Shown here one piece after another: positions 55,275 through 64,000 of a stretch of 64,000 nucleotides of DNA. A program made the position numbers and the translations under genes. Location of the stretch: positions 124,001 to 188,000 of the forward strand of contig NZ_WVUD01000001.1 in the NCBI RefSeq assembly GCF_009856865.1. The letters run 5' to 3'. The first letter of the stretch is position 1. Every line of letters begins with the position of its first letter. The notes below the pieces were generated by a model, which saw only the letters and a program-made list of their open reading frames with translations, was not told the origin of the DNA and made no database searches. The DNA is from Solidesulfovibrio aerotolerans (GTDB taxonomy: Bacteria; Desulfobacterota; Desulfovibrionia; Desulfovibrionales; Desulfovibrionaceae).

Positions 55275-55607
55275 ATGGAAGCAAAAGCCATCGCCAGATA
55301 CATCCGCGTGTCGCCCCAAAAGGCGCGGCTCGTCGCAGCCAATATCCTCGGCCGTCCGGTCGAGGAGGCCATGAACATACTGAAGTTCACCCCGAAAAAG
55401 TCTGCCAAGATCATTGGCAAAGTATTGCACTCGGCCGTGGCCAACGCCGAACAGATCTCCGGGGTGGATATCGACAACCTTACGGTCAAGCAGGTGATCG
55501 TCAATCCCGGGCCGACCGCGAAGCGGATCATGACCCGCTCCATGGGTCGCGCCTTTCGGATCGTCAAGCGCACGAGCCATATCACCGTCGTTGTGGCCGA
55601 GAATTAG
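55275..55607 (+). CDS. rplV: 50S ribosomal protein L22
   Basis: 110 residues: ARYIRVSPQKARLVAANILG and the tunnel beta-hairpin region AFRIVKRTSHITVVVAEN. Typical length. Starts 30 bp after rpsS. Confidence 0.97.
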   Translation: MEAKAIARYIRVSPQKARLVAANILGRPVEEAMNILKFTPKKSAKIIGKVLHSAVANAEQISGVDIDNLTVKQVIVNPGPTAKRIMTRSMGRAFRIVKRTSHITVVVAEN

Positions 55608-55616
55608 GAGCGACAG

Positions 55617-56258
55617 ATGGGACAGAAAGTACATCCCTACGGATTCCGCCTCGGATACAACAAAACTTGGCTCTCCCGCTGGTTTTCCAAGAAGGACTAT
55701 CCTGCGTTTGTCTTCGAGGACAGCAATATCCGTAAGTTCGTCAAAAAGACCTTGTACCACGCCGGGATCTCGAAAATCGAGATCGAGCGGGCTGGGGGCA
55801 AGATCCGGTTGATCATCCACACTGCCCGGCCCGGCATCGTTATCGGCCGCAAGGGCACGGAAATTGAAAAGGTTCGCAGCGACCTTAAGCAGCGTTTCGG
55901 TCGGGAGTTCACGGTGGAGGTCAATGAAATCCGCCGTCCTGAGATCGATTCCCAGCTGGTTGCTGAGAATATCGCGCTGCAGCTCGAACGCCGCGTGGCC
56001 TTCCGCCGGGCCATGAAGCGCACCGTCGGCCTGTCCCGCAAGTTCGGAGCCGAAGGCATCAAGGTTTCCTGCGCCGGCCGCCTGGCCGGAGCGGAAATCG
56101 CCCGCTCCGAGTGGTACCGCGACGGACGGGTGCCCTTGCAGACCCTGCGCGCCGACATTGACTACGGCTACGCCATCGCCAAGACCACCTACGGCGTCAT
56201 CGGGGTCAAGGTCTGGATTTTCAAAGGCGAGATTTTGGACCATGAGGTGGAAGCGTAA
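55617..56258 (+). CDS. rpsC: 30S ribosomal protein S3
   Basis: 213 residues with the KH-2 domain [20 protein letters not shown] and the C-terminal [15 protein letters not shown] block. Part of the mRNA entry helicase. Its TAA shares a base with the rplP ATG (TAATG). Confidence 0.98.
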   Translation: MGQKVHPYGFRLGYNKTWLSRWFSKKDYPAFVFEDSNIRKFVKKTLYHAGISKIEIERAGGKIRLIIHTARPGIVIGRKGTEIEKVRSDLKQRFGREFTVEVNEIRRPEIDSQLVAENIALQLERRVAFRRAMKRTVGLSRKFGAEGIKVSCAGRLAGAEIARSEWYRDGRVPLQTLRADIDYGYAIAKTTYGVIGVKVWIFKGEILDHEVEA

Positions 56259-56671
56259 TGTTGGCTCCCAAAAAAACCAAATTCCGAAAGATGCAAAAGG
56301 GCCGCTTGCGCGGTCCGGCCATTCGTGGCGCCAGCATCGACTTCGGTGAAATCGGCATCAAGGCGATGGAGCACGGCAAGCTCACCAGCCAGCAGATTGA
56401 AGCCGCCCGTATCGCTATTATGCGGCACATCAAGCGCGGCGGTAAAGTCTGGATCCGGGTTTTCCCGGACCGTGTGCGCACGGAAAAGCCGGCTGAAGTC
56501 CGTCAGGGCAAAGGCAAGGGCTCTCCGGTGGGCTGGTTTGCTCCGGTCAAGCCTGGTCGCGTGCTCTATGAAATCAAGGGCGTTGATCTTGAAACAGCCA
56601 AGGTTGCCCTGACCCGGGCCCAGCACAAGCTGCCCATTAAGACCAAGATCGTGGTCAGGGAGGGTTTCTAA
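56258..56671 (+). CDS. rplP: 50S ribosomal protein L16
   Basis: 137 residues: [20 protein letters not shown], the Arg-rich loop and [20 protein letters not shown]. Contacts A-site tRNA elbow. Coupled to rpsC by a one-base overlap. Confidence 0.98.
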   Translation: MLAPKKTKFRKMQKGRLRGPAIRGASIDFGEIGIKAMEHGKLTSQQIEAARIAIMRHIKRGGKVWIRVFPDRVRTEKPAEVRQGKGKGSPVGWFAPVKPGRVLYEIKGVDLETAKVALTRAQHKLPIKTKIVVREGF

Positions 56672-56672
56672 G

Positions 56673-56867
56673 ATGAAGTCCGCTGAACTGCGTGCTCTTG
56701 ATGGCGAGGCCCTGTCGAAAAAGCTTGGCGAGACCCGCGAGGAACTCTTCAAGCTGCGTTTCCAGCACGCCACGGCCCAGCTGGAAAAAACGCACCGTTT
56801 GCGTCAGGTCCGCAAGGACATTGCCCGCATCCTGACGGTGCAAAACGAAAAGAAGCGCCAAGGCTAA
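56673..56867 (+). CDS. rpmC: 50S ribosomal protein L29
   Basis: 64 residues, a two-helix coiled hairpin: MKSAELRALDGEALSKKLGE, LFKLRFQHATAQLEKTHRLR and VRKDIARILTV. Located one base after rplP. L29 lies at the tunnel exit next to L23. Confidence 0.97.
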   Translation: MKSAELRALDGEALSKKLGETREELFKLRFQHATAQLEKTHRLRQVRKDIARILTVQNEKKRQG

Positions 56868-56879
56868 TCGGGGATCACC

Positions 56880-57140
56880 ATGGAAGAACATAAAAGCAAC
56901 CGCCGGGTGCTGACCGGCGTCGTGGTCTCCGACAAGGCCGACAAGACTATCGTGGTCATGGTCGAGACCCTGGTGAAGCATCCGTTGTACAAAAAGTACA
57001 TCCGTCGCCGCAACAAGTTCATGGCCCATGATCCGCAAAACGATTGCGGCATCGGCGATACCGTGAGCATCATCGAGCATCGGCCGCTGTCCGCCCGTAA
57101 GCGGTGGCATCTTGAAAAAATCATGGAAAAAGCGGTCTAG
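56880..57140 (+). CDS. rpsQ: 30S ribosomal protein S17
   Basis: 86 residues with RVLTGVVVSDKADKTIVVMV and GDTVSIIEHRPLSARKRWHL, an OB-fold primary 16S binder. Confidence 0.98.
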   Translation: MEEHKSNRRVLTGVVVSDKADKTIVVMVETLVKHPLYKKYIRRRNKFMAHDPQNDCGIGDTVSIIEHRPLSARKRWHLEKIMEKAV

Positions 57141-57149
57141 GAGCTCGAC

Positions 57150-57518
57150 ATGATTCAGGTTGAATCCAATCTCGATGTGGCGGACAATTCCGGCGCGAAA
57201 CGAGTGTGCTGCATCAAGGTGCTCGGTGGCTCGCGCCGTCGGTACGCTTCGGTGGGCGACATCATCGTCGTGTCGGTAAAGGACGCCCTGCCCAATTCCA
57301 AAGTGAAGAAGGGCGCGGTGATGAAGGCCGTGGTTGTTCGGACCAAAAAGGAAGTCGGCCGGGCCGACGGTTCCTATATCAAGTTCGACTCCAATTCCGC
57401 CGTGCTTCTGTCCGCCCAGCTCGAACCCATCGGTACCCGTATTTTTGGACCGGTGGCTCGCGAACTGCGCCAGAAGAACTTCATGAAAATCGTGTCGCTG
57501 GCTCCCGAAGTCCTCTAG
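57150..57518 (+). CDS. rplN: 50S ribosomal protein L14
   Basis: 122 residues: [40 protein letters not shown] and [20 protein letters not shown]. Standard first gene of the spc operon, without an obvious new promoter in the 9-bp gap. Confidence 0.98.
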   Translation: MIQVESNLDVADNSGAKRVCCIKVLGGSRRRYASVGDIIVVSVKDALPNSKVKKGAVMKAVVVRTKKEVGRADGSYIKFDSNSAVLLSAQLEPIGTRIFGPVARELRQKNFMKIVSLAPEVL

Positions 57519-57547
57519 GGCTTCAGCTCCCGCACATTGAGGACGAC

Positions 57548-57871
57548 ATGAAAACCTATCGGATTCGCAAAGACGACAAGGTGATGGTCACCGCCGGCAA
57601 GGACAAGGGCAAAGTGGGCAAGATCTTAAAGATTCTGCCCAAGCGTAATGCCGTGCTGGTGGAAAAGGTGAATATGGTCAAGCGCCACACCAAGGCCAAT
57701 CCCTACGCCAAGACCCCTGGCGGCATCATTGAAAAGGAAGCGCCCCTGGATATCTCCAACGTGGCCCTTCTGTGCGATGGTTGCGCCAAGCCGGCCAAGG
57801 TCGGCTACAAATACACCGCTGACGGCACCAAGGTGCGCTTCTGCAAGAAGTGCAACCACGAAATCGCCTAG
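57548..57871 (+). CDS. rplX: 50S ribosomal protein L24 with C-terminal Cys4 zinc ribbon
   Basis: 107 residues. The KOW domain is clear in [20 protein letters not shown] and [15 protein letters not shown]. The C terminus has paired CxxC motifs ([12 protein letters not shown] and [11 protein letters not shown]), a Cys4 zinc ribbon absent from E. coli L24 but known in some bacterial lineages. L24 starts 50S assembly. An apparent extension of the frame to 57206 overlaps rplN and was rejected. Confidence 0.96.
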   Translation: MKTYRIRKDDKVMVTAGKDKGKVGKILKILPKRNAVLVEKVNMVKRHTKANPYAKTPGGIIEKEAPLDISNVALLCDGCAKPAKVGYKYTADGTKVRFCKKCNHEIA

Positions 57872-57888
57872 CGTCAAAAGGAAACGGT

Positions 57889-58428
57889 ATGACCCGCCTG
57901 GAACAAATCTATGCCGAGAAGGTAGCCCCGGATCTGAAAAAGGAATTCGGGTACACCTCCAGCATGCAAATCCCCCGGCTTTCCTTTGTCTCGCTCAATA
58001 TGGGTTTGGGCGAAGCGAGCAATAACAACAAGCTCATCGAGGAAGCCGTGGTCGAGCTGACTGCCATCGCTGGACAGAAGGCCGTGATCACACGGGCCCG
58101 CAAGTCCATCGCGGCTTTTAAGCTCCGGGAGGGCATGCCGGTGGGGTGCCGTGTGACCCTTCGCCGGGAGCGGATGTGGGATTTTCTGGACAAACTCATT
58201 AATTTTGCCCTGCCTCGGGTTCGGGACTTTCGCGGCGTGCCTGACCGCGGGTTCGACGGACGCGGCAACTTCACCCTCGGTATCCGGGAGCACAGCATTT
58301 TTCCGGAAATCAACGTGGATCGCGTCGAACACGTCAAGGGCATGAACGTCACCATCGTCACAACGGCCGGTGCCGACAAGGAGGGCAAAATGATGCTCGA
58401 CCTGCTCGGAATGCCGTTTAAAAAGTAA
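57889..58428 (+). CDS. rplE: 50S ribosomal protein L5
   Basis: 179 residues with [40 protein letters not shown] and [20 protein letters not shown]. Binds 5S rRNA and P-site tRNA. Start at 57889 follows AAAGGAAA. Confidence 0.98.
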   Translation: MTRLEQIYAEKVAPDLKKEFGYTSSMQIPRLSFVSLNMGLGEASNNNKLIEEAVVELTAIAGQKAVITRARKSIAAFKLREGMPVGCRVTLRRERMWDFLDKLINFALPRVRDFRGVPDRGFDGRGNFTLGIREHSIFPEINVDRVEHVKGMNVTIVTTAGADKEGKMMLDLLGMPFKK

Positions 58429-58438
58429 GGAGGCGGCC

Positions 58439-58624
58439 GTGGCCCGTAAATCTTTGATGGTGAAAGCCAGCCGCAAACCAAAGTTCTCTACCCGGGGTTA
58501 TAATCGTTGCCCCATTTGCGGTCGTCCCAGGGCGTTTCTTCGCAAGTTCGGCGTGTGCCGTATTTGCTTTCGTAACATGTCGCTGACCGGCGAAATGCCC
58601 GGCGTGCGCAAGTCGAGCTGGTAG
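58439..58624 (+). CDS. rpsN: 30S ribosomal protein S14, zinc-binding (type Z)
   Basis: 61 residues with the zinc finger CPICGRP...CRICFR (CxxC-N12-CxxC), the short zinc-dependent form of S14. GTG start with AGGAGG nine bases upstream. Its retention, together with L24 and L36 zinc motifs, implies a steady zinc supply. Confidence 0.98.
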   Translation: MARKSLMVKASRKPKFSTRGYNRCPICGRPRAFLRKFGVCRICFRNMSLTGEMPGVRKSSW

Positions 58625-58640
58625 CAAGGAGCAGGACGCC

Positions 58641-59024
58641 ATGTCGGTGACCGATCCCATTTCCGATATGTTGACCCGCATTCGCAATGCCCATCGGGCC
58701 CTGCACGCGGATCTTTCGTTGCCCACCTCCAAACTCAAGTCTGCCATTGCCGGCATCTTGAAGGACGAGGGTTACATCGGCGAATACGCCGTTGACGGAG
58801 CAGCGCTGACCATCAACCTCAAATACCAGGGCGGGAAACCGCTCATTTCGGGGCTCAAAAGGGTGAGCAAGCCCGGACGGCGCGTGTACGTGCCGGCCGA
58901 GGCCATCCCCAAGGTCCAAAACGGCCTGGGCATCAGCATCCTGTCTACTTCCCGGGGTATCCTGGAAGGAGCCAAGGCCCGCGAGCTCAATGTTGGCGGC
59001 GAGCTCCTGTGCGAAATCTGGTAA
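58641..59024 (+). CDS. rpsH: 30S ribosomal protein S8
   Basis: 127 residues: [20 protein letters not shown] and [20 protein letters not shown] are conserved. S8 binds 16S helix 21 and in E. coli represses the spc operon. Confidence 0.98.
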   Translation: MSVTDPISDMLTRIRNAHRALHADLSLPTSKLKSAIAGILKDEGYIGEYAVDGAALTINLKYQGGKPLISGLKRVSKPGRRVYVPAEAIPKVQNGLGISILSTSRGILEGAKARELNVGGELLCEIW

Positions 59025-59049
59025 GAAGACCCATCGCGGAGAAGATGTC

Positions 59050-59589
59050 ATGTCCAGGATAGGAAAACGCGAAATCGAGTTGCCCGCCGGCGTGTCCGTC
59101 GAGTTGGCGGCCGAGGCGGTGACGGTCAAAGGCCCCAAGGGGCAGTTGACCACACCGACTCATCCCAAGATCACCTATGCCGTGGCCGACGGCAAGGTGC
59201 AGGTTGCCCGGGTTGATGATACCCGGATTGCCCGCGCCCAACACGGTCTGCGCCGCACGCTGCTGGCCAACCTCGTCGAGGGTGTCAGCAAAGGGTTTTC
59301 CAAGACCCTTGAAGTGATCGGCGTTGGCTACAAGGTCGCAACCACTGGTTCTTCGGTGTCGCTGGCCGTCGGGTTTTCCCACTCGGTGGATTTCAAGCTT
59401 CCCGAAGGCATTGAAGCCAAGGTCGAGGGCAGCAAGCTGACCCTCACCGGCATCGACAAAGTGCTCTTGGGCGAAACCGCCGCCCGCATCCGTCGTGTCC
59501 GGCCGCCCGAGCCCTTTAAAGGCAAGGGTATCAAGTACGAAAACGAAGTCATTCGTCGCAAGGCCGGTAAATCCGGCGGCAAGAAATAG
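59050..59589 (+). CDS. rplF: 50S ribosomal protein L6
   Basis: 179 residues: SRIGKREIELPAGVSVELAA, VKGPKGQL and RRVRPPEPFKGKGIKYENEV, closing KSGGKK. Two duplicated domains, standard length. The ATG at 59050 is used; an in-frame start at 58990 lies in rpsH. Confidence 0.98.
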   Translation: MSRIGKREIELPAGVSVELAAEAVTVKGPKGQLTTPTHPKITYAVADGKVQVARVDDTRIARAQHGLRRTLLANLVEGVSKGFSKTLEVIGVGYKVATTGSSVSLAVGFSHSVDFKLPEGIEAKVEGSKLTLTGIDKVLLGETAARIRRVRPPEPFKGKGIKYENEVIRRKAGKSGGKK

Positions 59590-59601
59590 GGGCTTGACAG
59601 T

Positions 59602-59961
59602 ATGAAGATGACCAAGACCCTGGCGCGAGCGCGCCGGAAAGTCCGCATCCGCAAAAAGCTGGCCGGCACCGCCGAACGTCCCAGGCTTGTGGTGTACCGG
59701 TCCAACCGGCACATCTACGCCCAGGTCATCGACGATCTCACCGGACAGACCCTGGCGTCCTCCTCCAGCCTGACCCTTTCCCGGGCCGGTGCTTCGGTTA
59801 AAGCCGACAAGGAAGCCGCAACGCTGGTCGGCAAGGATTTGGCAGCCAAGGTGCTTGAACGCAACATCCAGGCCGTGGTTTTTGATCGTAACGGTTACAT
59901 TTACCACGGTAGGGTTCAGGCCCTGGCCGACGGAGCGCGGGATGGCGGCCTCAAATTCTAA
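59602..59961 (+). CDS. rplR: 50S ribosomal protein L18
   Basis: 119 residues, [20 protein letters not shown] basic N terminus and [40 protein letters not shown]. Binds 5S rRNA with L5 and L25. Confidence 0.98.
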   Translation: MKMTKTLARARRKVRIRKKLAGTAERPRLVVYRSNRHIYAQVIDDLTGQTLASSSSLTLSRAGASVKADKEAATLVGKDLAAKVLERNIQAVVFDRNGYIYHGRVQALADGARDGGLKF

Positions 59962-59980
59962 ACGCGGGAAGGAAGACGGC

Positions 59981-60475
59981 ATGGACCAACAGACCGATCT
60001 GTCACAGATCGAAAAGATCGTGTACCTCAATCGCGTCGCCAAGGTTGTCAAGGGTGGACGTCGGTTCAGCTTCAGCGCCTTGGTTGTCGTCGGCGACGGC
60101 AAGGGCTCTGTGGGCTACGGCCTGGGCAAGGCCAACGAAGTTCCGGAAGCCATCCGCAAGGCTACGGAACAGGCCCGCAAGGCCATGATCCGTATTCCGC
60201 TTCTCGACGGCACCCTGCCGTATGAGATTCTCGGACGGTTTGGAGCCGGTCGCGTCATGCTCAAGCCCGCTTCCAAAGGTACCGGCATCATCGCCGGCGG
60301 CCCGGTGCGCGCCATCATGGAAGCCTGCGGCGTCCATGACATCCTGACCAAGGCCATTGGCACCAACAACCCGCACAACGTTTTGCGCGCCACCATGGAC
60401 GGCCTGGCCTCGCTGCGCAGCGCCGACTCCGTCAGCGCCATGCGCGGCAAGGCGCTTTCCACGCCGCGCAAATAA
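59981..60475 (+). CDS. rpsE: 30S ribosomal protein S5
   Basis: 164 residues with the dsRNA-binding-like [20 protein letters not shown] and [20 protein letters not shown]. Controls decoding fidelity at the mRNA entry. Start ATG 59981 follows GGAAGGAAG; the longer frame from 59789 lies in rplR. Confidence 0.98.
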   Translation: MDQQTDLSQIEKIVYLNRVAKVVKGGRRFSFSALVVVGDGKGSVGYGLGKANEVPEAIRKATEQARKAMIRIPLLDGTLPYEILGRFGAGRVMLKPASKGTGIIAGGPVRAIMEACGVHDILTKAIGTNNPHNVLRATMDGLASLRSADSVSAMRGKALSTPRK

Positions 60476-60486
60476 GGATGCATGCC

Positions 60487-60666
60487 ATGGCTACCATCAC
60501 AGTCAAACTGACCAGAAGCCGCTACGGCAATACGCCCAAGCAGCGTGGCACCCTGGCTTCTTTGGGCCTGAAAAAAATTCGGCAGGAACGTTCCTTCGAG
60601 AAAACCGACACCGTCGTCGGCATGATCGCGAAGGTCAAGCATCTCGTTGAGGTGACCGAGTCATGA
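60487..60666 (+). CDS. rpmD: 50S ribosomal protein L30
   Basis: 59 residues: ATITVKLTRSRYGNTPKQRG and VVGMIAKVKHLVEV. ATG at 60487 is used because family members start directly before the first strand; the ATG at 60478 would add three residues. Overlaps rplO by 4 bp (ATGA). Confidence 0.97.
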   Translation: MATITVKLTRSRYGNTPKQRGTLASLGLKKIRQERSFEKTDTVVGMIAKVKHLVEVTES

Positions 60667-61142
60667 AGCTCCACGAGCTCTACCCCTTTCCCGAGGAACG
60701 GACTGCCCGCAAGCGCCTGGGCCGTGGCCGGGCGTCCGGCTGGGGCTGCACTGCCGGTCGCGGCAACAAGGGCCAGAATTCTCGCGCCGGTGCCAAGCAC
60801 CGCGCCTGGTTCGAAGGCGGCCAGATGCCTATTGCCCGCCGTCTGCCCAAACGCGGCTTTAAAAATTACCCCTTCCGGGTCATTTTCCAGCCGATCAACC
60901 TGGACCGTCTGATGGCTTCTTTTGAAAGCATGGATACCATCACCCTCGATGACATCTATGGTCGCGGTCTGGCTCCGGCCGGTTCCCTGGTCAAGATCTT
61001 AAGCGAAGGCGAAGTTTCCGGTGCCGTCACTGTGGAAGCCCATAAGTTCAGCGCCAAGGCTGCTGCCAAAATCACTGCCGCCGGCGGCAAGGTCATTGCT
61101 CTGGGCTCTCCCGAAGCGCTGGCCGAAACCCCTACTGAATAA
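60663..61142 (+). CDS. rplO: 50S ribosomal protein L15
   Basis: 159 residues: MKLHELYPFPEERTARKRLG, the glycine-rich GCTAGRGNKGQNSRAGAKHR and FEGGQMPIARRLPKRGF. Late 50S assembly protein. The start overlaps rpmD, coupling their translation; secY follows 12 bp later. Confidence 0.98.
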   Translation: MKLHELYPFPEERTARKRLGRGRASGWGCTAGRGNKGQNSRAGAKHRAWFEGGQMPIARRLPKRGFKNYPFRVIFQPINLDRLMASFESMDTITLDDIYGRGLAPAGSLVKILSEGEVSGAVTVEAHKFSAKAAAKITAAGGKVIALGSPEALAETPTE

Positions 61143-61154
61143 ACGGAAGTTGCT

Positions 61155-62468
61155 GTGGCCCTTACCGGAGTCGAGAATCTGGCCCGTCTGCCGGAGCTGA
61201 AAAAAAAGCTCCTTTGGACTTTCCTGCTTGTGGCCGTTTACCGCATCGGCGTGCACGTGCCTGTGCCCGGCGTGGATTCGGCCGCCCTGGCCGATTTCTT
61301 CGAAAGCGCTAAAAATACCCTTTTTGGCCTGTTCGACATGTTCTCCGGCGGAGGGCTGCGCAACCTTTCCATCTTCGCCCTGGGGATCATGCCCTACATC
61401 TCGGCCTCCATCATTATCCAGCTCTTAACGGTGGTAAGCCCGGAGCTGTCCAAGATGCAGAAAGAGGGTGGCGCGGCCGGGAAGAAAAAGATCACCCAAT
61501 ATACGCGTTACGGCACAGTGCTGATCACCGTCATCCAGGGGTTTGGCATTGCTGTCGGCCTGGAGAGCATGGCCAGCCCCACGGGTGCCCCGGTGGTGCT
61601 CATGGCTGGCTGGGCTTTCCGGCTTATGACCATCATAACGCTGACTGCCGGCACCGTGTTTCTCATGTGGCTGGGCGAGCAGATGACGGAGCGTGGCATC
61701 GGCAACGGTATTTCGCTCATCATCTATTCCGGCATTGTGGCCGGCCTGCCTCGGGCGGTGCTGTCCACCTTTGCCCTGATCAAAGCCGGTGAACTTTCGC
61801 CGTTTGTGCTCATCCTGATCATTGCCCTGATGCTTGCTGTGCTGGTGGCCATTGTTTTTATGGAACGCGGGCAGCGGCGTATTCCCATCCAATACGCCAA
61901 ACGGATGGTTGGCCGCAAAATGTATGGCGGCCAGACCACCCATTTGCCCTTGCGCGTCAATACTGCCGGAGTCATTCCGCCCATTTTTGCCTCTTCGATC
62001 CTGCTTTTCCCGGCCACTTTGGGCGAATTCTCCAGTGTGCCATGGCTTAAGACTGTGGCCGCGCTTTTTAGTCCGCAGACCATGACGTACAATGTCATCT
62101 TTGTGGCCTTGATTGTTTTCTTCTGCTACTTCTATACGGCCATTATCTTTGATCCGGCTGATATAGCTGAAAATATTCGTAAGCAGGGTGGCTTTATCCC
62201 GGGCATTCGGCCTGGGGCCAAGACCAAGGAATACATCGACAAGGTGCTTGTGCGCATCACCCTTTGGGGGTCGATGTACATTTCCATAGTCTGCGTGTTG
62301 CCCATGTTGCTCATCCAACAGTTCAACGTGCCCTTTTATTTTGGTGGCACGTCATTGCTGATTGTCGTGGGCGTGGCGATGGATTTCATGTCCCAGATTG
62401 AGTCGTATCTTATCTCCCGTCAGTATGAAGGTCTCATGCAGAAGGGGAGAATCAAGGGCAGGCAGTAG
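61155..62468 (+). CDS. secY: Protein translocase subunit SecY
   Basis: 437 residues with ten predicted membrane helices. The N-terminal ELKKKLLWTFLLVAVYRIGV, the plug region GLFDMFSGGGLRNLSIFALG and the C-terminal QIESYLISRQYEGLMQKGR are family hallmarks. It forms the Sec channel. GTG start at 61155. The stop lies two bases before the TTG of map. Confidence 0.97.
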   Translation: MALTGVENLARLPELKKKLLWTFLLVAVYRIGVHVPVPGVDSAALADFFESAKNTLFGLFDMFSGGGLRNLSIFALGIMPYISASIIIQLLTVVSPELSKMQKEGGAAGKKKITQYTRYGTVLITVIQGFGIAVGLESMASPTGAPVVLMAGWAFRLMTIITLTAGTVFLMWLGEQMTERGIGNGISLIIYSGIVAGLPRAVLSTFALIKAGELSPFVLILIIALMLAVLVAIVFMERGQRRIPIQYAKRMVGRKMYGGQTTHLPLRVNTAGVIPPIFASSILLFPATLGEFSSVPWLKTVAALFSPQTMTYNVIFVALIVFFCYFYTAIIFDPADIAENIRKQGGFIPGIRPGAKTKEYIDKVLVRITLWGSMYISIVCVLPMLLIQQFNVPFYFGGTSLLIVVGVAMDFMSQIESYLISRQYEGLMQKGRIKGRQ

Positions 62469-62470
62469 GC

Positions 62471-63238
62471 TTGAAAAAGGTCAGGGGGATTTACCTCAAA
62501 AACGACCTCGAGCTTGCGGCTATGCGGGAAGCCTGCCGCCTTGTGGCAGTTATTCTTCGCGAGTTGTCGCAAGCTGTCGAACCAGGCGTTAAGACCATGT
62601 TTTTCGAGGAATTGGCCCTGAAACGGTGTGCTGACTTCAAGGTGAAACCGGCATTTCTGGGTATGTACGGATTTCCGTTTGCCCTGTGCTGTTCGGTCAA
62701 TGAAGAGGTTGTGCACGGTTTTCCTTCCGAGCGAACGCTCACGGAAGGGGATATAGTGAGTTTTGACATGGGTGTGGTGTATGACGGCTTCTATGGGGAC
62801 GCCGCCACGACGGTGCCGGTGGGAACGATAGACGGCACGACCGCAGCCCTTTTGCAGGTCACCCAGGAATCGTTGGCCAAGGGCATCGCCGAGGCAAAAG
62901 CCGGCAATGACCTCTATGACATTTCGCGGGCCGTGCAAAAACATGTTGAAGGCCATGGCCTAAGTGTAGTAAGACGGTTCGTTGGTCACGGCATTGGGAG
63001 AAAGCTCCACGAAAAGCCCGAAATACCGAATTTCGAGCCCAAGGAAGCTCCCCGCATCCCGCTGCTCCCGGGAATGGTGCTCGCCATCGAACCCATGGTG
63101 ACGGCGGGAGGCCCCGACGTCGAGGTGCTGTCCGATAATTGGACAGCCGTGACCAAGGATCGCAGCCTGTCCGCGCATTTTGAACATACGGTGGCTGTGA
63201 CCAAAAACGGTCCTCGGATTTTAAGCCTGGCTGAATGA
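62471..63238 (+). CDS. map: Methionine aminopeptidase type I
   Basis: 255 residues. The pita-bread metal ligands are visible: [20 protein letters not shown] (two Asp), [16 protein letters not shown] (His), AIEPMV (Glu) and HFEHTVAVT (Glu). It removes the initiator Met of nascent proteins. The start is TTG at 62471, placed two bases after secY, with AGGGGAGAATCAAGGGCAGG region as Shine-Dalgarno; no ATG fits the family start. adk, found between secY and map in many Gram-positives, is absent. Confidence 0.96.
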   Translation: MKKVRGIYLKNDLELAAMREACRLVAVILRELSQAVEPGVKTMFFEELALKRCADFKVKPAFLGMYGFPFALCCSVNEEVVHGFPSERTLTEGDIVSFDMGVVYDGFYGDAATTVPVGTIDGTTAALLQVTQESLAKGIAEAKAGNDLYDISRAVQKHVEGHGLSVVRRFVGHGIGRKLHEKPEIPNFEPKEAPRIPLLPGMVLAIEPMVTAGGPDVEVLSDNWTAVTKDRSLSAHFEHTVAVTKNGPRILSLAE

Positions 63239-63296
63239 CGCGACCGGTGCCCCGGCGGCACTGGTCGTTTCCGTCGCCAGGAGACGGAGAGACGGC

Positions 63297-63410
63297 ATGA
63301 AAGTGAGACCTTCAGTGAAAAGACTTTGTCCCAAGTGCAAAATCATCCGGCGTCATGGCGTACTGCGGGTGATCTGCGACAACCCCCGGCACAAGCAGCG
63401 TCAGGGATAA
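63297..63410 (+). CDS. rpmJ: 50S ribosomal protein L36
   Basis: 37 residues encoded from ATG 63297 to TAA 63410. It reads [20 protein letters not shown] followed by [17 protein letters not shown], with the zinc ligands CxxC, Cys27 and His32 typical of the zinc-binding L36. GGAGACGGAGAG lies upstream. infA, often located next to it, is absent from this cluster. Confidence 0.97.
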   Translation: MKVRPSVKRLCPKCKIIRRHGVLRVICDNPRHKQRQG

Positions 63411-63422
63411 CGGAGGATCGTC

Positions 63423-63794
63423 GTGGCCAGAATCGCAGGAGTCGACCTTCCCAAGAACAAGCGGATGGACATCGCGCTGACCTACATCTTTGGTATCGGC
63501 CGTACTACGGCCCTTCGCATCCTTGAGGCTTCCGGCGTGGAGTGGACCAAAAACTCCGACGCCCTGTCCTCTGAGGAAACGAATACCATCCGCAAGGAAA
63601 TCGAAGCAAACCACAAGGTCGAAGGCGATCTGCGTCGTGAAATCACGGCCAGCATCAAGCGCCTTATGGATATCGGCTGCTATCGTGGACTTCGTCACCG
63701 TCGCGGGCTTCCTTGCCGCGGTCAGCGCACCCACACCAATTCGCGTACCCGTAAGGGACCGCGTCGTGGTGTGATGGCCAAGAAGAAGAAGTAA
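63423..63794 (+). CDS. rpsM: 30S ribosomal protein S13
   Basis: 123 residues: [38 protein letters not shown] and [20 protein letters not shown], with basic tail. GTG start at 63423 after GGAGG. Contacts the P-site and the A-site finger. Confidence 0.98.
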   Translation: MARIAGVDLPKNKRMDIALTYIFGIGRTTALRILEASGVEWTKNSDALSSEETNTIRKEIEANHKVEGDLRREITASIKRLMDIGCYRGLRHRRGLPCRGQRTHTNSRTRKGPRRGVMAKKKK

Positions 63795-63867
63795 CCTTCC
63801 GCTGGTGCCTTGTGCGCCACGGACAACACGGCAACTTGCCCGCAAAGGGCTTTCTGGAGATACGCGT

Positions 63868-64000
63868 ATGGCGAAACCGCGCCGCACCGGCAAAAAGGAA
63901 CGCAAGAACATTCCCGTGGGCGTTGCCCACATTCAGGCCACGTTCAACAATACCATCGTGACCTTCACCGATCAGAAGGGCAACGTGGTCAGCTGGGCCA
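63868..64000 (+). CDS. rpsK: 30S ribosomal protein S11 (3' truncated by window end)
   Basis: Only the first 44 codons are in the window. [20 protein letters not shown] then [20 protein letters not shown] is the S11 N terminus. GGAG lies ten bases before the ATG at 63868. The gene runs off the end, and the rest of the alpha operon would be expected to follow. Confidence 0.95.
   Translation, partial: MAKPRRTGKKERKNIPVGVAHIQATFNNTIVTFTDQKGNVVSWA

Overview
The window is a GC-rich chromosomal segment from a Gram-negative sulfate reducer, most likely a Desulfovibrionaceae member (Desulfovibrio/Solidesulfovibrio type). This rests on gene content, not on a database search: a siroheme decarboxylase subunit (alternative haem route), anaerobic early-cobalt corrin genes (cbiA, cbiD, fused cbiET, cbiF), FeoAB, a PatZ-like acyl-CoA synthetase/acetyltransferase, a menaquinone-type UbiB kinase, 7TM-DISM and hybrid sensor kinases, and a deltaproteobacterial-style str-S10-spc-alpha cluster. 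No prophage, insertion sequence, rRNA or tRNA gene was recognised.

Layout. 1-4 kb: histidine phosphatase and glycosyltransferase, convergent with an FkbM methyltransferase and a REC-PAS-kinase protein. 4.2-8.6 kb: nitrogen module amtB-glnB, a terminator, then glnD, which uridylylates PII. 8.7-12.9 kb: peroxiredoxin coupled to a small winged-helix-like protein, then a YkgJ-type cysteine-cluster protein coupled to PBP1A. 13-15.4 kb: repeats, a Ser/Thr-rich small protein and an HD-GYP protein translationally coupled to a PatZ-like gene (15.4-18.1 kb). 18.3-23.5 kb: crotonase, 7TM-DISM kinase, siroheme decarboxylase, gpsA. 23.4-29.4 kb: corrin genes in two opposed blocks around a DUF898-like membrane protein, then yjbQ. 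29.7-33.8 kb: ubiB/aarF with a phasin-like gene, a DUF1269 protein, greA, a nucleoside deoxyribosyltransferase. 34.6-37.2 kb: feoAB behind a Fur-box-like palindrome. 37.5-39.7 kb: purU and divergent alanine dehydrogenase. 39.9-44.7 kb: complete livKHMGF ABC uptake operon. 45-47.8 kb: a sigma54-type promoter and a Ser/Thr/Asp-rich repeat protein, a three-copy CRISPR-like repeat, a small coiled-coil protein and an outer-membrane beta-barrel protein. 48-64 kb: rpsL-rpsG-fusA-tuf, S10 and spc operons, secY, map, rpmJ, rpsM and a truncated rpsK at the window edge.

The clearest unexplained structure is a family of GC-rich hairpin repeats (core: a GGGGGGGATTATCCCCCCC-type stem followed by GGCCGCCGGAGGC) placed just after stop codons, mainly between convergent genes (about 13.06, 13.17, 14.24, 19.11, 19.22, 29.50 and 37.45 kb). 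A related element lies in frame inside the inter-domain linker of the cbiA product (25.16-25.30 kb). Other points of interest are the 28/32-nt periodic repeat at 46.29-46.43 kb, a sensor kinase whose ATP-binding domain has lost its N-box asparagine, and several 4-bp-overlap gene pairs that join unrelated-looking functions (Pat/HD-GYP, peroxiredoxin/winged helix, YkgJ/PBP1A).
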